From contig NZ_LT840184.1 of the NCBI RefSeq assembly GCF_900177425.1, forward strand, positions 5,887,787-5,951,786: a stretch of DNA of 64,000 bases. Direction: 5' to 3'. This document shows positions 9,008 through 18,325 of this stretch, piece after piece. The notes below the pieces were generated by a model. The model was not told the DNA's origin and searched no databases. It saw nothing but the letters and a program-made list of their open reading frames with translations. The DNA comes from Paenibacillus uliginis N3/975. Lineage in GTDB: Bacteria; Bacillota; Bacilli; Paenibacillales; Paenibacillaceae. A program made the position numbers and the translations under genes. Each line of letters opens with the position of its first letter. The stretch's first letter is position 1.

Positions 9008-10011
9008 GCAAAGAACTTCTAACTGTCAACCACTTAAAGCAGTATTTCCCGATCAAGGGCGGCGTCTTTGGACGAACCGTCAACTACGTCAAAGCCGTCG
9101 ACAACATTTCCTTCACCGTCTATGAAGGCGAAACGGTCAGCTTGGTAGGTGAATCGGGCTGCGGAAAATCCACGACGGGACGTGCGATTTTACGACTAGA
9201 CGAACCAACCTCCGGTGAGGTGATTTTTGACGGAAGTAATCTGCTTTCGCTGAGCAAAAAACAAATGACCCAAAAACGCAAAGACCTGCAAATGATATTC
9301 CAGGACCCTTACGCTTCTCTTAATCCGAGAAAAACAGCCGTACAAGTACTGGAAGAAGCGATGGAAATCCAAAATATCGTGCCCAAAGACGAGCGGCGGC
9401 AGAGAGCCATCGAATTATTAGAAACCGTCGGCTTGTCACCCCATCAGGCGGACCGGTATCCGCATGAATTCAGCGGTGGTCAGCGGCAACGAATCGGCAT
9501 CGCCCGTGCGCTGGCGGTCAATCCGAAGCTGATCATCAGTGACGAGGCCGTATCGGCCCTCGACGTCTCGATTCAGGCTCAGGTACTCAACCTGATGAAG
9601 TCTCTGCAGCGGGAATTCAAGCTGACATACCTGTTCATCTCGCATGATCTCGGGGTCGTCCGCCATATTTCCGATCGCATCATTGTCATGTACCTGGGGA
9701 CTATTGTGGAGATTGCTGACAAAAAATCGTTGTTCCATCAGCCTCGGCATCCTTATACACGCGCCTTACTGTCTGCTATTCCAACCCTTGACCCGGACCG
9801 AAAAACCGAGCGTATTTTGCTGAAGGGTGACGTCCCCTCTTCGATCGACCCACCCTCAGGCTGCCGGTTTCATACCCGCTGCATGTATGCAAACGACCGC
9901 TGCAAGACCGATGCTCCCGAGCTGCGTCCGGTGCAGCACGGGGCCGAAAACCATCTTACAGCTTGCCATCATATGGAGGAAATTGATAGCGGCGCGATAC
10001 AGGCGCGTTAA
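9004..10011 (+). CDS. Peptide ABC transporter ATP-binding protein, DppF/OppF type
   Basis: This 335-residue partner ATPase has Walker A GESGCGKS (49-56), Q-loop FQDPYASLNP, signature FSGGQRQR, Walker B LIISDEAVSALD and switch SHDLGV. In Walker B/D-loop the usual DEPVSALD has Ala for Pro. The C-terminal oligo_HPY tail has the four-Cys pattern (GCRFHTRCMYANDRC...ACH). The frame is open upstream to 8881, but that part is the DppD gene in another frame. The ATG at 9004 overlaps the DppD stop and has GGAGGTGAAG before it. It is the last gene of the importer operon. Confidence 0.88.
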   Translation: MSKELLTVNHLKQYFPIKGGVFGRTVNYVKAVDNISFTVYEGETVSLVGESGCGKSTTGRAILRLDEPTSGEVIFDGSNLLSLSKKQMTQKRKDLQMIFQDPYASLNPRKTAVQVLEEAMEIQNIVPKDERRQRAIELLETVGLSPHQADRYPHEFSGGQRQRIGIARALAVNPKLIISDEAVSALDVSIQAQVLNLMKSLQREFKLTYLFISHDLGVVRHISDRIIVMYLGTIVEIADKKSLFHQPRHPYTRALLSAIPTLDPDRKTERILLKGDVPSSIDPPSGCRFHTRCMYANDRCKTDAPELRPVQHGAENHLTACHHMEEIDSGAIQAR

Positions 10012-10136
10012 TGTGGATGGACGGGCACGGACTTTAGTATCTCATATGTGGACCGACCGCCGTCAGGTAACACCACAACGTGCTTTGGAGCTTACGAGGT
10101 GAGTCGAGCCACTGTTACGTCTTTATGTAAATCAGC

Positions 10137-10185
10137 AAGCCCTTCACCAAGCAGTTCCCTGACCTGTTTTGATGAAGGGCTTTTT
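10137..10185 (+). terminator. Terminator of the dpp operon
   Basis: AAGCCCTTCA pairs with TGAAGGGCTT across a 26-nt loop, followed by five T. It lies 125 bases after the dppF stop. Confidence 0.7.
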
Positions 10186-10228
10186 CCTTAGGCTATTTTT
10201 AAGTTCCGGAATCGGACGGTAGCGAGAC

Positions 10229-10978
10229 TTACTCCATAGTGAGTCCACCTGTCACAGGCGTGTACGTTCCCGTCACAAACCGGGCGTCGTCGCTTGCCAG
10301 GAAGGAGATTACACCTGCCACGTCATCAGGCTCGGCTACACGGCCAAGCGGCGTAAAGCTGCCGATCATCTGCAGCTCTTGTTCCGTCATTCCGGCCGTT
10401 GCATCTGTCCGGACCAGACCGGGAGCAACAACATTGGCCGTAATACCATATGGACCAAGCTCCTGCGCAATATATACAGCGAACGTATTCAGCCCGCCCT
10501 TCGCTGTCCCATGTGCAATCATATATGGGGAAGGATCCTTACCCAGACTGCTGGAGATGTAGATCAGACGACCGGATTTCTGCTGCATCATGGATGGAAT
10601 CACAGCTTTCGCCGTGACGAACGCCGCCCGCAATTCATCATTCAGCTTCGGGGAGAACTCCTCCCAGGACATCTCGGCAAAAGGCTTTGCCACAAAACTC
10701 ATATTCGCGTTGCATACCAAAATATCCAGGCGGCCATACATCTCCTTCACTCTGGAAACAAGCTTCAGAACCTGATCCTCCTCGCGCACATCACCTTGAA
10801 AAGCCACCGCTTCGCCGCCATTGGACTTAATATCAGCAACCAACGATTCAGCTGCTTCGGTATTCGTTAAGTAGTTAACGACCACCTTAGCTCCTCGCTT
10901 CGCTAACAGAATAGACGCTGAACGTCCGATTCCCCGTGCGCCACCTGTCACGATCGCCACTTTATCAACGAGATTCAT
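10229..10978 (-). CDS. SDR-family oxidoreductase lacking the catalytic Tyr
   Basis: This 249-residue short-chain dehydrogenase resembles 3-oxoacyl-ACP reductases. The NAD(P)-binding motif TGGARGIG is at 11-18, followed by NAN in place of NNAG, the catalytic-Ser strand (RLIYISSSLG) and the family end PVTGGLTME. In the active-site YxxxK position the sequence reads AHGTAKGG, so His replaces the catalytic Tyr while Lys is kept. I recall relatives with the same HGTAK motif, so this is a subfamily trait rather than damage. It starts 2 bases after the stop of the WYL regulator, with that gene's end providing the AAAGGGGG ribosome site. Confidence 0.82.
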   Translation of the reverse strand: MNLVDKVAIVTGGARGIGRSASILLAKRGAKVVVNYLTNTEAAESLVADIKSNGGEAVAFQGDVREEDQVLKLVSRVKEMYGRLDILVCNANMSFVAKPFAEMSWEEFSPKLNDELRAAFVTAKAVIPSMMQQKSGRLIYISSSLGKDPSPYMIAHGTAKGGLNTFAVYIAQELGPYGITANVVAPGLVRTDATAGMTEQELQMIGSFTPLGRVAEPDDVAGVISFLASDDARFVTGTYTPVTGGLTME

Positions 10979-10980
10979 GA

Positions 10981-11991
10981 TTAATGCCCCCTTTGATCAC
11001 CTGAATGATTGAAGCTCGAATCATAACCTGATCTTCCTGACATCGGTTGACCGGAATCGAGATACAAGGCGGCTACTTCTAGCGCCGTCTTCCTTACCTC
11101 CGCAGCGATATGGGCCGGTTCCAAAATAAGCACATCCGTCTTCATCTGCAGCAAAAAACTGATAAGCCACTTCTCATGAGGAAGTCTGGCCCTTACCAGA
11201 AGCGAGCCGTCTGCCAACCTCTCGATTTCATTCTCATCAAAATGATCTGCAGCATACACCTTAGCATCACCAGAGATACGAAGCACGAGATCGATCTTCT
11301 GTTGTCTCGGCTTTACCCATTGCGCGTTCATTATCGATAGCGGCATATCCCGTCGATTAAAAGAATCCGAAAGAACCTGAAGATCTCGTATGCGGGAAAG
11401 CTTGAAAGTTCGGTAATCTTCACGGCTAAGACAATAACCGTGTAGATACCAGGAGTACCCTTTAAGCGCAAGTCCCATGGGCTCGATTTTGCGCTCCGTG
11501 TCATCGCCTTTACCATCCGTATAATGAAAGAGGATCAGCTTATTGTCTTTTACCGCCTGATGCACCGCTTCATATTTATTCCGTTCCGCCTCACTTTTTT
11601 TCCATGGGGTAAAATCAATCTGCACCAGATCGCTGTCCCCGAGACGTCCCTGTTCTGCCTGGGAAACCAAAGCCCCCACCTTGTCGAGCAGACGATCTAT
11701 ATTGGTTGGATCGAGTGCCTGTGTCGATTGAAGACCACGAAGCGCAGTAGACAGGGCAACAAGCTCATCAAAAGACAGCATCTGCCGGTCCAGACGAAAG
11801 TTATCCATGATCTCATAACCACCCTCCATTCCCGTATACGACACAATAGGAATACCAGCAAGACTGAGTGACTCCAAATCCCGGTAGATGGTACGTAGCG
11901 ATACTTCCAGCTTATCTGCCAACTCCTGTGCTTGCACCCGCCTGCGGTTTAATAAAATCATCGTGATCGCCATGAGCCGTTCGAGCTTCAT
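10981..11991 (-). CDS. HTH/WYL-domain transcriptional regulator (YafY type)
   Basis: This 336-residue regulator has an N-terminal DeoR-like winged helix (MKLERLMAITMILLNRRRVQAQELADKLEVSLRTIYRDLESL in outline, residues 1-42) and a WYL domain near 140-215 containing IEPMGLALKGYSWYLHGYC, where GYSWYLHGYC is the WYL core. A C-terminal extension (WCX) follows. The frame continues 39 residues upstream, but the ATG at 11991 has GAGGGGAG before it and begins the conserved domain. It forms an operon with the SDR gene and is a likely autoregulator; WYL domains sense small ligands or nucleic acids. Confidence 0.85.
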   Translation of the reverse strand: MKLERLMAITMILLNRRRVQAQELADKLEVSLRTIYRDLESLSLAGIPIVSYTGMEGGYEIMDNFRLDRQMLSFDELVALSTALRGLQSTQALDPTNIDRLLDKVGALVSQAEQGRLGDSDLVQIDFTPWKKSEAERNKYEAVHQAVKDNKLILFHYTDGKGDDTERKIEPMGLALKGYSWYLHGYCLSREDYRTFKLSRIRDLQVLSDSFNRRDMPLSIMNAQWVKPRQQKIDLVLRISGDAKVYAADHFDENEIERLADGSLLVRARLPHEKWLISFLLQMKTDVLILEPAHIAAEVRKTALEVAALYLDSGQPMSGRSGYDSSFNHSGDQRGH

Positions 11992-12020
11992 TTCGTTCTC
12001 TCCCCTCAAAACATCAACAC

Positions 12021-12040
12021 ATACCATTATATACCATTTA
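12021..12040 (-). promoter_or_regulatory. Tandem 10-bp repeat over a TATAAT box
   Basis: Two head-to-tail 10-bp units (ATACCATTAT, ATACCATTTA on the plus strand) lie 30-50 bases before the WYL gene. On the minus strand they contain TATAAT. Their one-helical-turn spacing suits a regulator site overlapping the -10 element, perhaps for autoregulation. No good -35 is visible. Confidence 0.35.
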
Positions 12041-12113
12041 TTTTCTCGATACTGGGATAGATTTAGATAGATTGATATGCTGCATGATGAAAATACCATG
12101 CAGCACAATCATA

Positions 12114-13649
12114 TTAATGAGACGTCGCGTAATCCTCATCCTGTGCTTCCGGATCCAGCTTCTCCTTCGTCATGCCAAACGCTGCCGCCAAAGCCAGAAC
12201 GGCCGGGATGAGACTCCAAGCAAAGGTCCCTGCAATCGATGATGATAATCCTTCCGTAATGGTGCTGAGTGCGGACACATCCATAGACTGGCGTACTGCG
12301 GGATTCAGTAATACATACGGATCACTAAAGTCCACACCGGCTGAAGCCATATTCTTCGCTCCGTTACTGCCGAAGGCCTTCGTGAGCTTGCCGGTAAGCG
12401 AATGGCTTTGCAGTATCCCGAATATCGTAATGCCCAGTGTCATGCCAAGCGAACGGTTAAAATTCAGCGTAGAAGTTGCCGCGCCCCGCTGCGCAGCCGG
12501 AAACGAATGGATGGCCGCGCTGCTGAGCACCGAGAAGGAGGACCCGATGCCGAGACCGACCAGAATCATATACACCGTGATGAGAAACCGTGGTGATGCT
12601 GTGTTCAGTGCGGTCAAAAGTGCAAGTCCTGCGATCAGAACCAGGAGTGTCGGAATGAGAATGGAACGGTACGGTAGCTTAGACATTAAGTATCCACCCA
12701 CAGTGGCCGTCACAACTGAACCGACCATCATCGGAAGCAGTACAAGCCCGGCATTCGAAGCTGTACCGCCCAGCACGCCTTGAATGTAAATCGGGATGAA
12801 CATGGATGCCGTCATAAACGCCGCGCCGCTGAGCATGGCGACCAGATTGCTTGTCGTGAACAGCCGATTGCGGAACATACGAAATGAAATGATCGGCTCA
12901 GCCGCTCTTTTTTCCACAAACACTAGCAGAACACTCAGGACAACAAAACCTGCAAACATACCAATAATTTGCGGGGAATCCCATGCATACTGTTTGCCGC
13001 CCAGTTCAACAGCGAACATCAAGCAGATGACAGCCCCCACTAACAGGATCGCGCCGAGAAAATCGATCTTCTGTCTGGAATGCTCCGCCGATTCCTTGTA
13101 GAAGAGCACGATCAGGAAGAAAGCAATCAGACCGAGCGGCAGGTTGATGTAGAAAATCCAAACCCAGTGAATATGTTCCGTGATGTAACCGCCAAGCAGC
13201 GGAGCCGCAATGCTCGATAAGCCGAACAACGCTCCGAACATACCCGTCATCTTGCCTCTATTCTCAGGTGCGATGACATCGAACATAATCGTAAAAGCGA
13301 TCGATACCATCGCGCCTGCCCCAATGCCTTGAACTGCTCTGTACAGACTCAGCTGAACGATGGACTCCGCTGTCCCGCACAAAGCTGAGCCGATCATAAA
13401 CACGATGATCCCGAAAATGAAAAACCGTTTGCGACCGTACATATCTGACAGCTTGCCGAAAATCGGCATGCCAGCCATTTCCGCAACCATATAAGCCGAA
13501 GTGGCCCAGACAAACTTGTCGAGACCTCCAATCTCGCCGACGATGGTTCCCATCGCGGTTGCCACAATCGTGTTGTCCATTGAAGCCATCAGAATGGCCA
13601 ATAGAAGTCCTGTAATAACGACTCCGATTTTGTTAGGTGATTTATTCAC
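12114..13649 (-). CDS. DHA2-type MFS multidrug exporter (EmrB/QacA-like)
   Basis: This is a 511-residue, 14-TM proton-coupled exporter. Helix 1 contains the family motif MASMDNTIVATAMGTI. Motif A GKLSDMYGRKRFF lies in loop 2-3 (about 65-77). Motif B LYRAVQGIGAGAM is near 103-115 and motif C LGLAP-like LSSIAAPLLGGYI near 149-161. The start is GTG with GGAAAGGACGG upstream. It runs in the same direction as the WYL/SDR pair and ends about 120 bases after... that pair's upstream side, so the three may share a regulatory theme, though no operon link is visible. Substrates are likely lipophilic drugs. Confidence 0.85.
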   Translation of the reverse strand: MNKSPNKIGVVITGLLLAILMASMDNTIVATAMGTIVGEIGGLDKFVWATSAYMVAEMAGMPIFGKLSDMYGRKRFFIFGIIVFMIGSALCGTAESIVQLSLYRAVQGIGAGAMVSIAFTIMFDVIAPENRGKMTGMFGALFGLSSIAAPLLGGYITEHIHWVWIFYINLPLGLIAFFLIVLFYKESAEHSRQKIDFLGAILLVGAVICLMFAVELGGKQYAWDSPQIIGMFAGFVVLSVLLVFVEKRAAEPIISFRMFRNRLFTTSNLVAMLSGAAFMTASMFIPIYIQGVLGGTASNAGLVLLPMMVGSVVTATVGGYLMSKLPYRSILIPTLLVLIAGLALLTALNTASPRFLITVYMILVGLGIGSSFSVLSSAAIHSFPAAQRGAATSTLNFNRSLGMTLGITIFGILQSHSLTGKLTKAFGSNGAKNMASAGVDFSDPYVLLNPAVRQSMDVSALSTITEGLSSSIAGTFAWSLIPAVLALAAAFGMTKEKLDPEAQDEDYATSH

Positions 13650-13803
13650 GCAATTTCCGTCCTTTCCTACATTTAAGTTTCGATAACCTCTTTCTTAAAA
13701 CAGCATAAACCACCCTTGTTGACAACTGTGTGGCAAGAAAGGAATCCTCTGTTGTAAGACGCTACGCGTACGAATCGTTCCTGCCTGAGCATCACTACGA
13801 ATG

Positions 13804-13984
13804 CGGATTATTCTTCCGATCGCTCTTGCCCCCAGATTTTTTTAATGTATTAATATAGGCTCAAATCCAAAACCAGTACTTGCATTAAGCAATGAAGCCG
13901 CTACGTGGATGGATCGTTCTTACGATCGCTGTTGTCCCCAAATTTCTTATGAATCAATTTTAAAGTGGATGAAATTCGGGGACA
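13804..13984. repeat. Degenerate repeat units in a 660-bp gene-free stretch
   Basis: Between the MFS gene and the pullulanase terminator no ORF with coding character was seen. Two similar units, about 50 bp each, lie at 13804-13855 and 13907-13958 (shared core CGATCGCT, TTG-CCCCA, ATTT-TT-ATG-AT-AAT). The second unit's TGTCCCC-AAATTTC (13933-13946) is inverted at 13971-13984, forming a potential hairpin. Sequence like this recurs, from memory, in Paenibacillus spacers. Confidence 0.45.
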
Positions 13985-14240
13985 GTTTATGCTTCCGATG
14001 CGAGCTTTACTACGGAAAGCTTTTGGGCGCCCACTGACGTTTCTCCAGAATAATTCCGCCTTCTCCGTTGAAGTTTGTTCCATTTCTTTAGTTCTATATA
14101 ACAGAACAAACTCAAGGACAAGAGGATATGCCTTCCGATTGAGCTTCCTTTTAGTAAAATGGACGTTTCAACCACCAAGGAAAGATTTCTGGTGTACATT
14201 CCCTTCCCCACAATCTGCTCTAAGAGAACAATGTAAAACG

Positions 14241-14281
14241 CAAGCAGCCGCCCAGGGATGAATCCTTGGGCGGCCTGCTTG
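14241..14281 (-). terminator. Terminator of the pullulanase gene
   Basis: CAAGCAG and inner GCCGCCCA pair with TGGGCGGC and CTGCTTG around a short loop. On the minus strand it lies 33 bases after the pullulanase stop, followed by GCGTTTT. Confidence 0.7.
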
Positions 14282-14313
14282 TTTCTTCTTATTGAGAAAG
14301 TTCCAAGTTACCT

Positions 14314-17300
14314 TTACTGAAGTTGATTTAACAAGTTCGAAATAGCCTGCGCGCTTTCCGCCCGGGTTGTAGCCGCCTTAGGCGCAAATTTGCCGTTGGC
14401 GCGTCCTTTCATCAGACCTAGTGACAAGGCTTCGTTCACCTTTTTGACTGCCCAAGTTGAAATTTGCTCTTTGTCCTTTAATACTGGCGCTCCCGCTGAC
14501 GAGGAGACATTTCCCTTCGTTTGGTAAGCACGGAGGAGCATGACTGCCATTTCTTCACGGGTGATAACGGCATTCGGTGCGAAGACATCCTTACCTTTAC
14601 CGCTTACCAGCCCATGTTGATAGGCTGTCGCCACAGCCGATGCATACCAGGCTTTACTGTCCACATCTTTGAATGCTACGCTTTCTTGACCTTGATCCCC
14701 AAGGTTCAAGGACCGAACGAGCATCGCCGCAAACTGTGCCCGTGTCAGCTGCTGATCAGGGCTGAACTTCGTATCACTTGTACCCTTCACGATCTGCTTG
14801 GCTGCAAGCTCTTTTATGGAAGTTTCTGCCCAATGGCCATTAATATCCGTAAATGTCTTTCCTTCATCTGAATCGCCACCCGCACCCGATTCCATCTTAA
14901 TAACAACTGAAGTTAATGGCTCCAATGTAATGGACTTCGAAGTTAGTGTGAATCCTGATTTAGTGGATACACCGGTGATTCCTGCCTCGTCCTGATCGAC
15001 AAGGACAATACCTGGAGTCAGATCTTCTTGTAATGTTAGTTTTCTCTCTTTTTGATCGGCGTTAACAAACACATAATAAACTCCTGCTCCATCCGTAGCC
15101 TTGTTCTTGTATGCAATAACCAGATCCTGATCTTTGACTTCTGGAGCCTGGAGCAGTGTAACATTCGAGTTAACCAGAGATTGGCTGCCCAATCTGAACG
15201 CATCTGTCGACTTTCTTAACTCAATCAACCCTGCCGTAAATTGTTTAGTTTTATAATTCTCAGGATACTTCACGCCATTTGTTGCTTTATTCCATTCAAA
15301 CATATTGATTGCGTCCGAAGAATCATAAGAGTCATGAACAAAATAACCGAAGGCTTTCCCGGACTCATCCTTTAACTCATGATATTTCTGTTCAGGCACT
15401 CCTTCCCCTTTCCATTGCTTCGTTCTGCCGTATTCCTGTCCCGCATGAAGAAACGCCGTACCTTGCGAAGTCAGCGTGAGCAGGTTACCGAGCCGGATTC
15501 GCTTATGAATTTCCTGATCATTAGCTGCAATCGAAGGGTCCTTCTTGATCGACTGCGCAATAATATCATATAGCGGCAAATTGTCATGCGCCTCGATATA
15601 CTGAACTATATCTCCCGGATCATCCACCTTGGTATTTCCTGGTTGGCCTTTAATGTTATTAAAAATAGTGACGATATCACGAGCCCCACCTGTAATAAAT
15701 CTAGGCTCACCTTCATGACCGAAGCCGGATTTCAATTCGTTGCGGAATTCATCGGAAAATACGCCGACATCGTTTGTTTTGTCCATCCAGTCCTGATCTG
15801 CCCCTTTTCCCGCCAGGGAAGGATCGGACAGATGTCCGCCAAATGTTCTCCAACCTTCGCCAATAAACAACGCGTCAGGATTGATTGCGGCTGCTGCATC
15901 ATAGGCTTTTTGTACAGATTCGTAGGTCGCATCACCCATCATATCCCAGCGCATACCGTCGATTTTGTATTCATCGAACCAGTACTTAACCGAGTCGACC
16001 ATCAGCTTCTCAGCCATTTTATGGTTCGTAGCCAGATTATTCCCGAAGCCCCCGATAAAGTTTCCGTTTGCATCCTGGAATGCATAGTAGTTAGGCACAA
16101 TATCATTTAGGAAATCCGCCTTCGCCATATGCGTGTAGACCACGTCAAGGACGACGCCCATATCTGCCTCGTGAATAGCATCAATCATCGCTTTCAGTTC
16201 TTTGACTCTCAATTCCGGATCTTTCGGATTTTGGGAATAGGCTCCATCCGGTGAGAAGTAACTATGGGGATCATAGCCCCAGTTATATTCATTGTTTTGT
16301 GCCGAGTATTCCAGTTCTCTGGTCTTCATCTCGGCTTCATCCCCGTAATACCATGCCATGACAGGAAGTAATTGAACATGTGTTACGCCGAGTGATTTGA
16401 TGTAATCAAGCTTGTGTTTAAAGGCATCGTATGATCCCCACGTTGCATTGTGCAAATCTCCTTCAATGGAAGGATCTGAAGTAAAGTCTCTAACATGAAT
16501 TTCCCAGATGATAGCGTCCTCTCTCTTCTCATAACCAGGAATATTTGCAGAGCTAAAGCCTGCCGGATTCGTTTTACTTAAATCCACAATGGCAGCCTTA
16601 CCAACCGTATCGCCGTCCGGTCCGGGTTCACCTTTTGTATTAACTCTGAACTCGGCCATCGATTTGGCATAGGGATCCAGTACTTTTTTCGTCACACCGT
16701 TGTTTGTTACTTCATATTGATAAAAATATCCATTCAGATCCTGAACATCCAATTGGCTCGGCTTTAACTGAGCGCTCCAGACACCTTTATCCCCTTTGCT
16801 CAACTGGGCATTACCAATCAACTTGGAGGAGTTCTCTTTACTATAAAAGTTGACTTTTACGCTACTTGCGAGCGGAGCCCATAATTTGAGCATAACGCCG
16901 CCATCAGCTTCATATGTAGCTCCGAGATCATTGCCGTCGTAATAGTACATTTCATCGAGCATTCTCCAACCCGTAGAGGCGGATACTGTCTTGCCGGAAT
17001 AAGCCACACTGAACGGCGCATCATCAAGCTTAAACTGCGAGGTAATCTCCACGGTAGTTTCGCCGTTGATTTTGGCCGTACCGATTCTCACCGGTTTACC
17101 GTGCTTGTCTTTGACCTCAATTTCTTTTTTTAGAGTATCCGCTTCCAATCCTTCTGTCATTGTAAAACCAAGCTGCATTTTGCTAGGGGACAAAATCTCA
17201 GCTGATACCAGCCCGATAGCCATTTCACCATAAGGTGAAATGTATACGTTGTCATCCCCTTCTTTTATGAAAAGATGATTGTACTTATCCAAAAGATTGA

Positions 17301-18030
17301 AACTTTTGTCTCCAGCATCTTTACCAGCATCACCTTTGTCTGGATCCAACACAAGAAAATTAATTTTTTGAGCTTTGTCCTTAATCTGGACGTCCACATA
17401 AGCCCCATAGCGGTTTTTCTGTCCTGAAGGGAACTTCGTTGCACTCACGGGCCAGTCCTTAGACGGCTCTGTCACATCTCCCCATAGCCACAATCCATAA
17501 TTACCATATTCCTGATCTTCTCTTACATAGTGAATCCGTACTGTATTGGCCGGTAAATCTGCTGGTTCAAAGTTGTAGACCGTGTCAGAACCTTCCTTCA
17601 CCCAGATTTCATTCATTTCCGGTGAAGCAATAGCCAACTTTTTGTCGCCTCCATCCTTGTCACCGCTTGTGCGGTCAACAACAACGATCCCAACTTTTTG
17701 GGCATCGGATTTCAACTCAATGTCAACATAAGCACCATAGCTGTCCTTTTGCCCTTTAGGGAAGGCTGTTGCACCAGTAGCCCAATTTTGTGAGGGAGAC
17801 GCTACATCATCAAAAATCCACAGTCCCTTATTTTCATAGTTTTCATCTGCGCGGCTGTAGTGAACCCGTAGATGATTGGCAGGAACCTTGCCAACGCTCG
17901 TTATCCCCTGATCTTTTCCAGCATCCGCTTGTACTTCTAGTGGAGAAATACCGAAAAGTGAACATACGAGAGCGACAATCATGATAATGGAACATAATTT
18001 CTTCCTTTTCACTGTTAATCCCATTTTCAT
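14314..18030 (-). CDS. pulA: Cell-surface type I pullulanase with tandem CBM41 and three SLH domains
   Basis: This 1238-residue secreted enzyme hydrolyses alpha-1,6 branch points of pullulan, starch and glycogen. Signal peptide: about 1-36. Two CBM41-like starch-binding modules occupy about 50-150 and 158-265 (both contain LRVHY/VRIHY and GLWI/GLWLW). A CBM48/N-terminal region precedes the GH13_14 barrel. Signature YNWGYDP begins at Tyr582. The catalytic regions are DVVYTH (Asp629), RWD nucleophile Asp696, acid/base Glu725 in FIGEGW and EAHDN with Asp816. A C-terminal beta domain is followed by three SLH repeats from about 1058, which bind cell-wall polymers. It starts after GAGGAGG and has its own promoter with cre-like sites. 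Confidence 0.92.
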   Translation of the reverse strand: MKMGLTVKRKKLCSIIMIVALVCSLFGISPLEVQADAGKDQGITSVGKVPANHLRVHYSRADENYENKGLWIFDDVASPSQNWATGATAFPKGQKDSYGAYVDIELKSDAQKVGIVVVDRTSGDKDGGDKKLAIASPEMNEIWVKEGSDTVYNFEPADLPANTVRIHYVREDQEYGNYGLWLWGDVTEPSKDWPVSATKFPSGQKNRYGAYVDVQIKDKAQKINFLVLDPDKGDAGKDAGDKSFNLLDKYNHLFIKEGDDNVYISPYGEMAIGLVSAEILSPSKMQLGFTMTEGLEADTLKKEIEVKDKHGKPVRIGTAKINGETTVEITSQFKLDDAPFSVAYSGKTVSASTGWRMLDEMYYYDGNDLGATYEADGGVMLKLWAPLASSVKVNFYSKENSSKLIGNAQLSKGDKGVWSAQLKPSQLDVQDLNGYFYQYEVTNNGVTKKVLDPYAKSMAEFRVNTKGEPGPDGDTVGKAAIVDLSKTNPAGFSSANIPGYEKREDAIIWEIHVRDFTSDPSIEGDLHNATWGSYDAFKHKLDYIKSLGVTHVQLLPVMAWYYGDEAEMKTRELEYSAQNNEYNWGYDPHSYFSPDGAYSQNPKDPELRVKELKAMIDAIHEADMGVVLDVVYTHMAKADFLNDIVPNYYAFQDANGNFIGGFGNNLATNHKMAEKLMVDSVKYWFDEYKIDGMRWDMMGDATYESVQKAYDAAAAINPDALFIGEGWRTFGGHLSDPSLAGKGADQDWMDKTNDVGVFSDEFRNELKSGFGHEGEPRFITGGARDIVTIFNNIKGQPGNTKVDDPGDIVQYIEAHDNLPLYDIIAQSIKKDPSIAANDQEIHKRIRLGNLLTLTSQGTAFLHAGQEYGRTKQWKGEGVPEQKYHELKDESGKAFGYFVHDSYDSSDAINMFEWNKATNGVKYPENYKTKQFTAGLIELRKSTDAFRLGSQSLVNSNVTLLQAPEVKDQDLVIAYKNKATDGAGVYYVFVNADQKERKLTLQEDLTPGIVLVDQDEAGITGVSTKSGFTLTSKSITLEPLTSVVIKMESGAGGDSDEGKTFTDINGHWAETSIKELAAKQIVKGTSDTKFSPDQQLTRAQFAAMLVRSLNLGDQGQESVAFKDVDSKAWYASAVATAYQHGLVSGKGKDVFAPNAVITREEMAVMLLRAYQTKGNVSSSAGAPVLKDKEQISTWAVKKVNEALSLGLMKGRANGKFAPKAATTRAESAQAISNLLNQLQ

Positions 18031-18070
18031 TTAACCTCCTCTTAAGTTGAATAATTATTTTTGTTCGCCG

Positions 18071-18084
18071 CGCAAACGTTTTCA
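18071..18084 (-). promoter_or_regulatory. Second cre-like site in the pullulanase leader
   Basis: On the minus strand TGAAAACGTTTGCG matches cre except for the final base. It lies in the transcribed leader about 45 bases before the ATG, a roadblock position. Confidence 0.5.
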
Positions 18085-18186
18085 CAAAAGTGTGCGGTGC
18101 TCCTTTTGAAAAAGCGCCATATACATGAAAAGTGCTATTTTCATTCATTTTCCACGACTAGAACGATAATTTAAAAACGATTGTTG

Positions 18187-18235
18187 TGGAAACGCTTGCA
18201 TATACCATATTATTCTTGCTTTTACTAATCGTCAA
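18187..18235 (-). promoter_or_regulatory. Pullulanase promoter with overlapping downstream cre site
   Basis: On the minus strand TTGACG (18230-18235), a 17-bp spacer and TAATAT (18207-18212) form a sigma-A promoter. Just downstream, TGCAAGCGTTTCCA (18187-18200) matches the CcpA cre consensus TGNAANCGNNNNCA. A cre at this place normally represses transcription when glucose is present, which fits a starch-degrading enzyme. Confidence 0.8.
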
Positions 18236-18325
18236 GTGTGTTTTCAGTTGAAGTATACAATAAAAAAAACAGCTATCATAAGCAGATGCCTATAACAACT
18301 GTTCTTTACCAGACATAGCAGCAAG

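Noticed and set aside
10012..10136. Possible small gene after dppF
   Set aside because: The frame 9827-10102 is mostly antisense-like shadow of dppF. No ribosome site or conserved motif was seen.
13650..14240. Short frames at 13901-14261
   Set aside because: They lie over repeat-like sequence, have no ribosome sites and resemble no protein.
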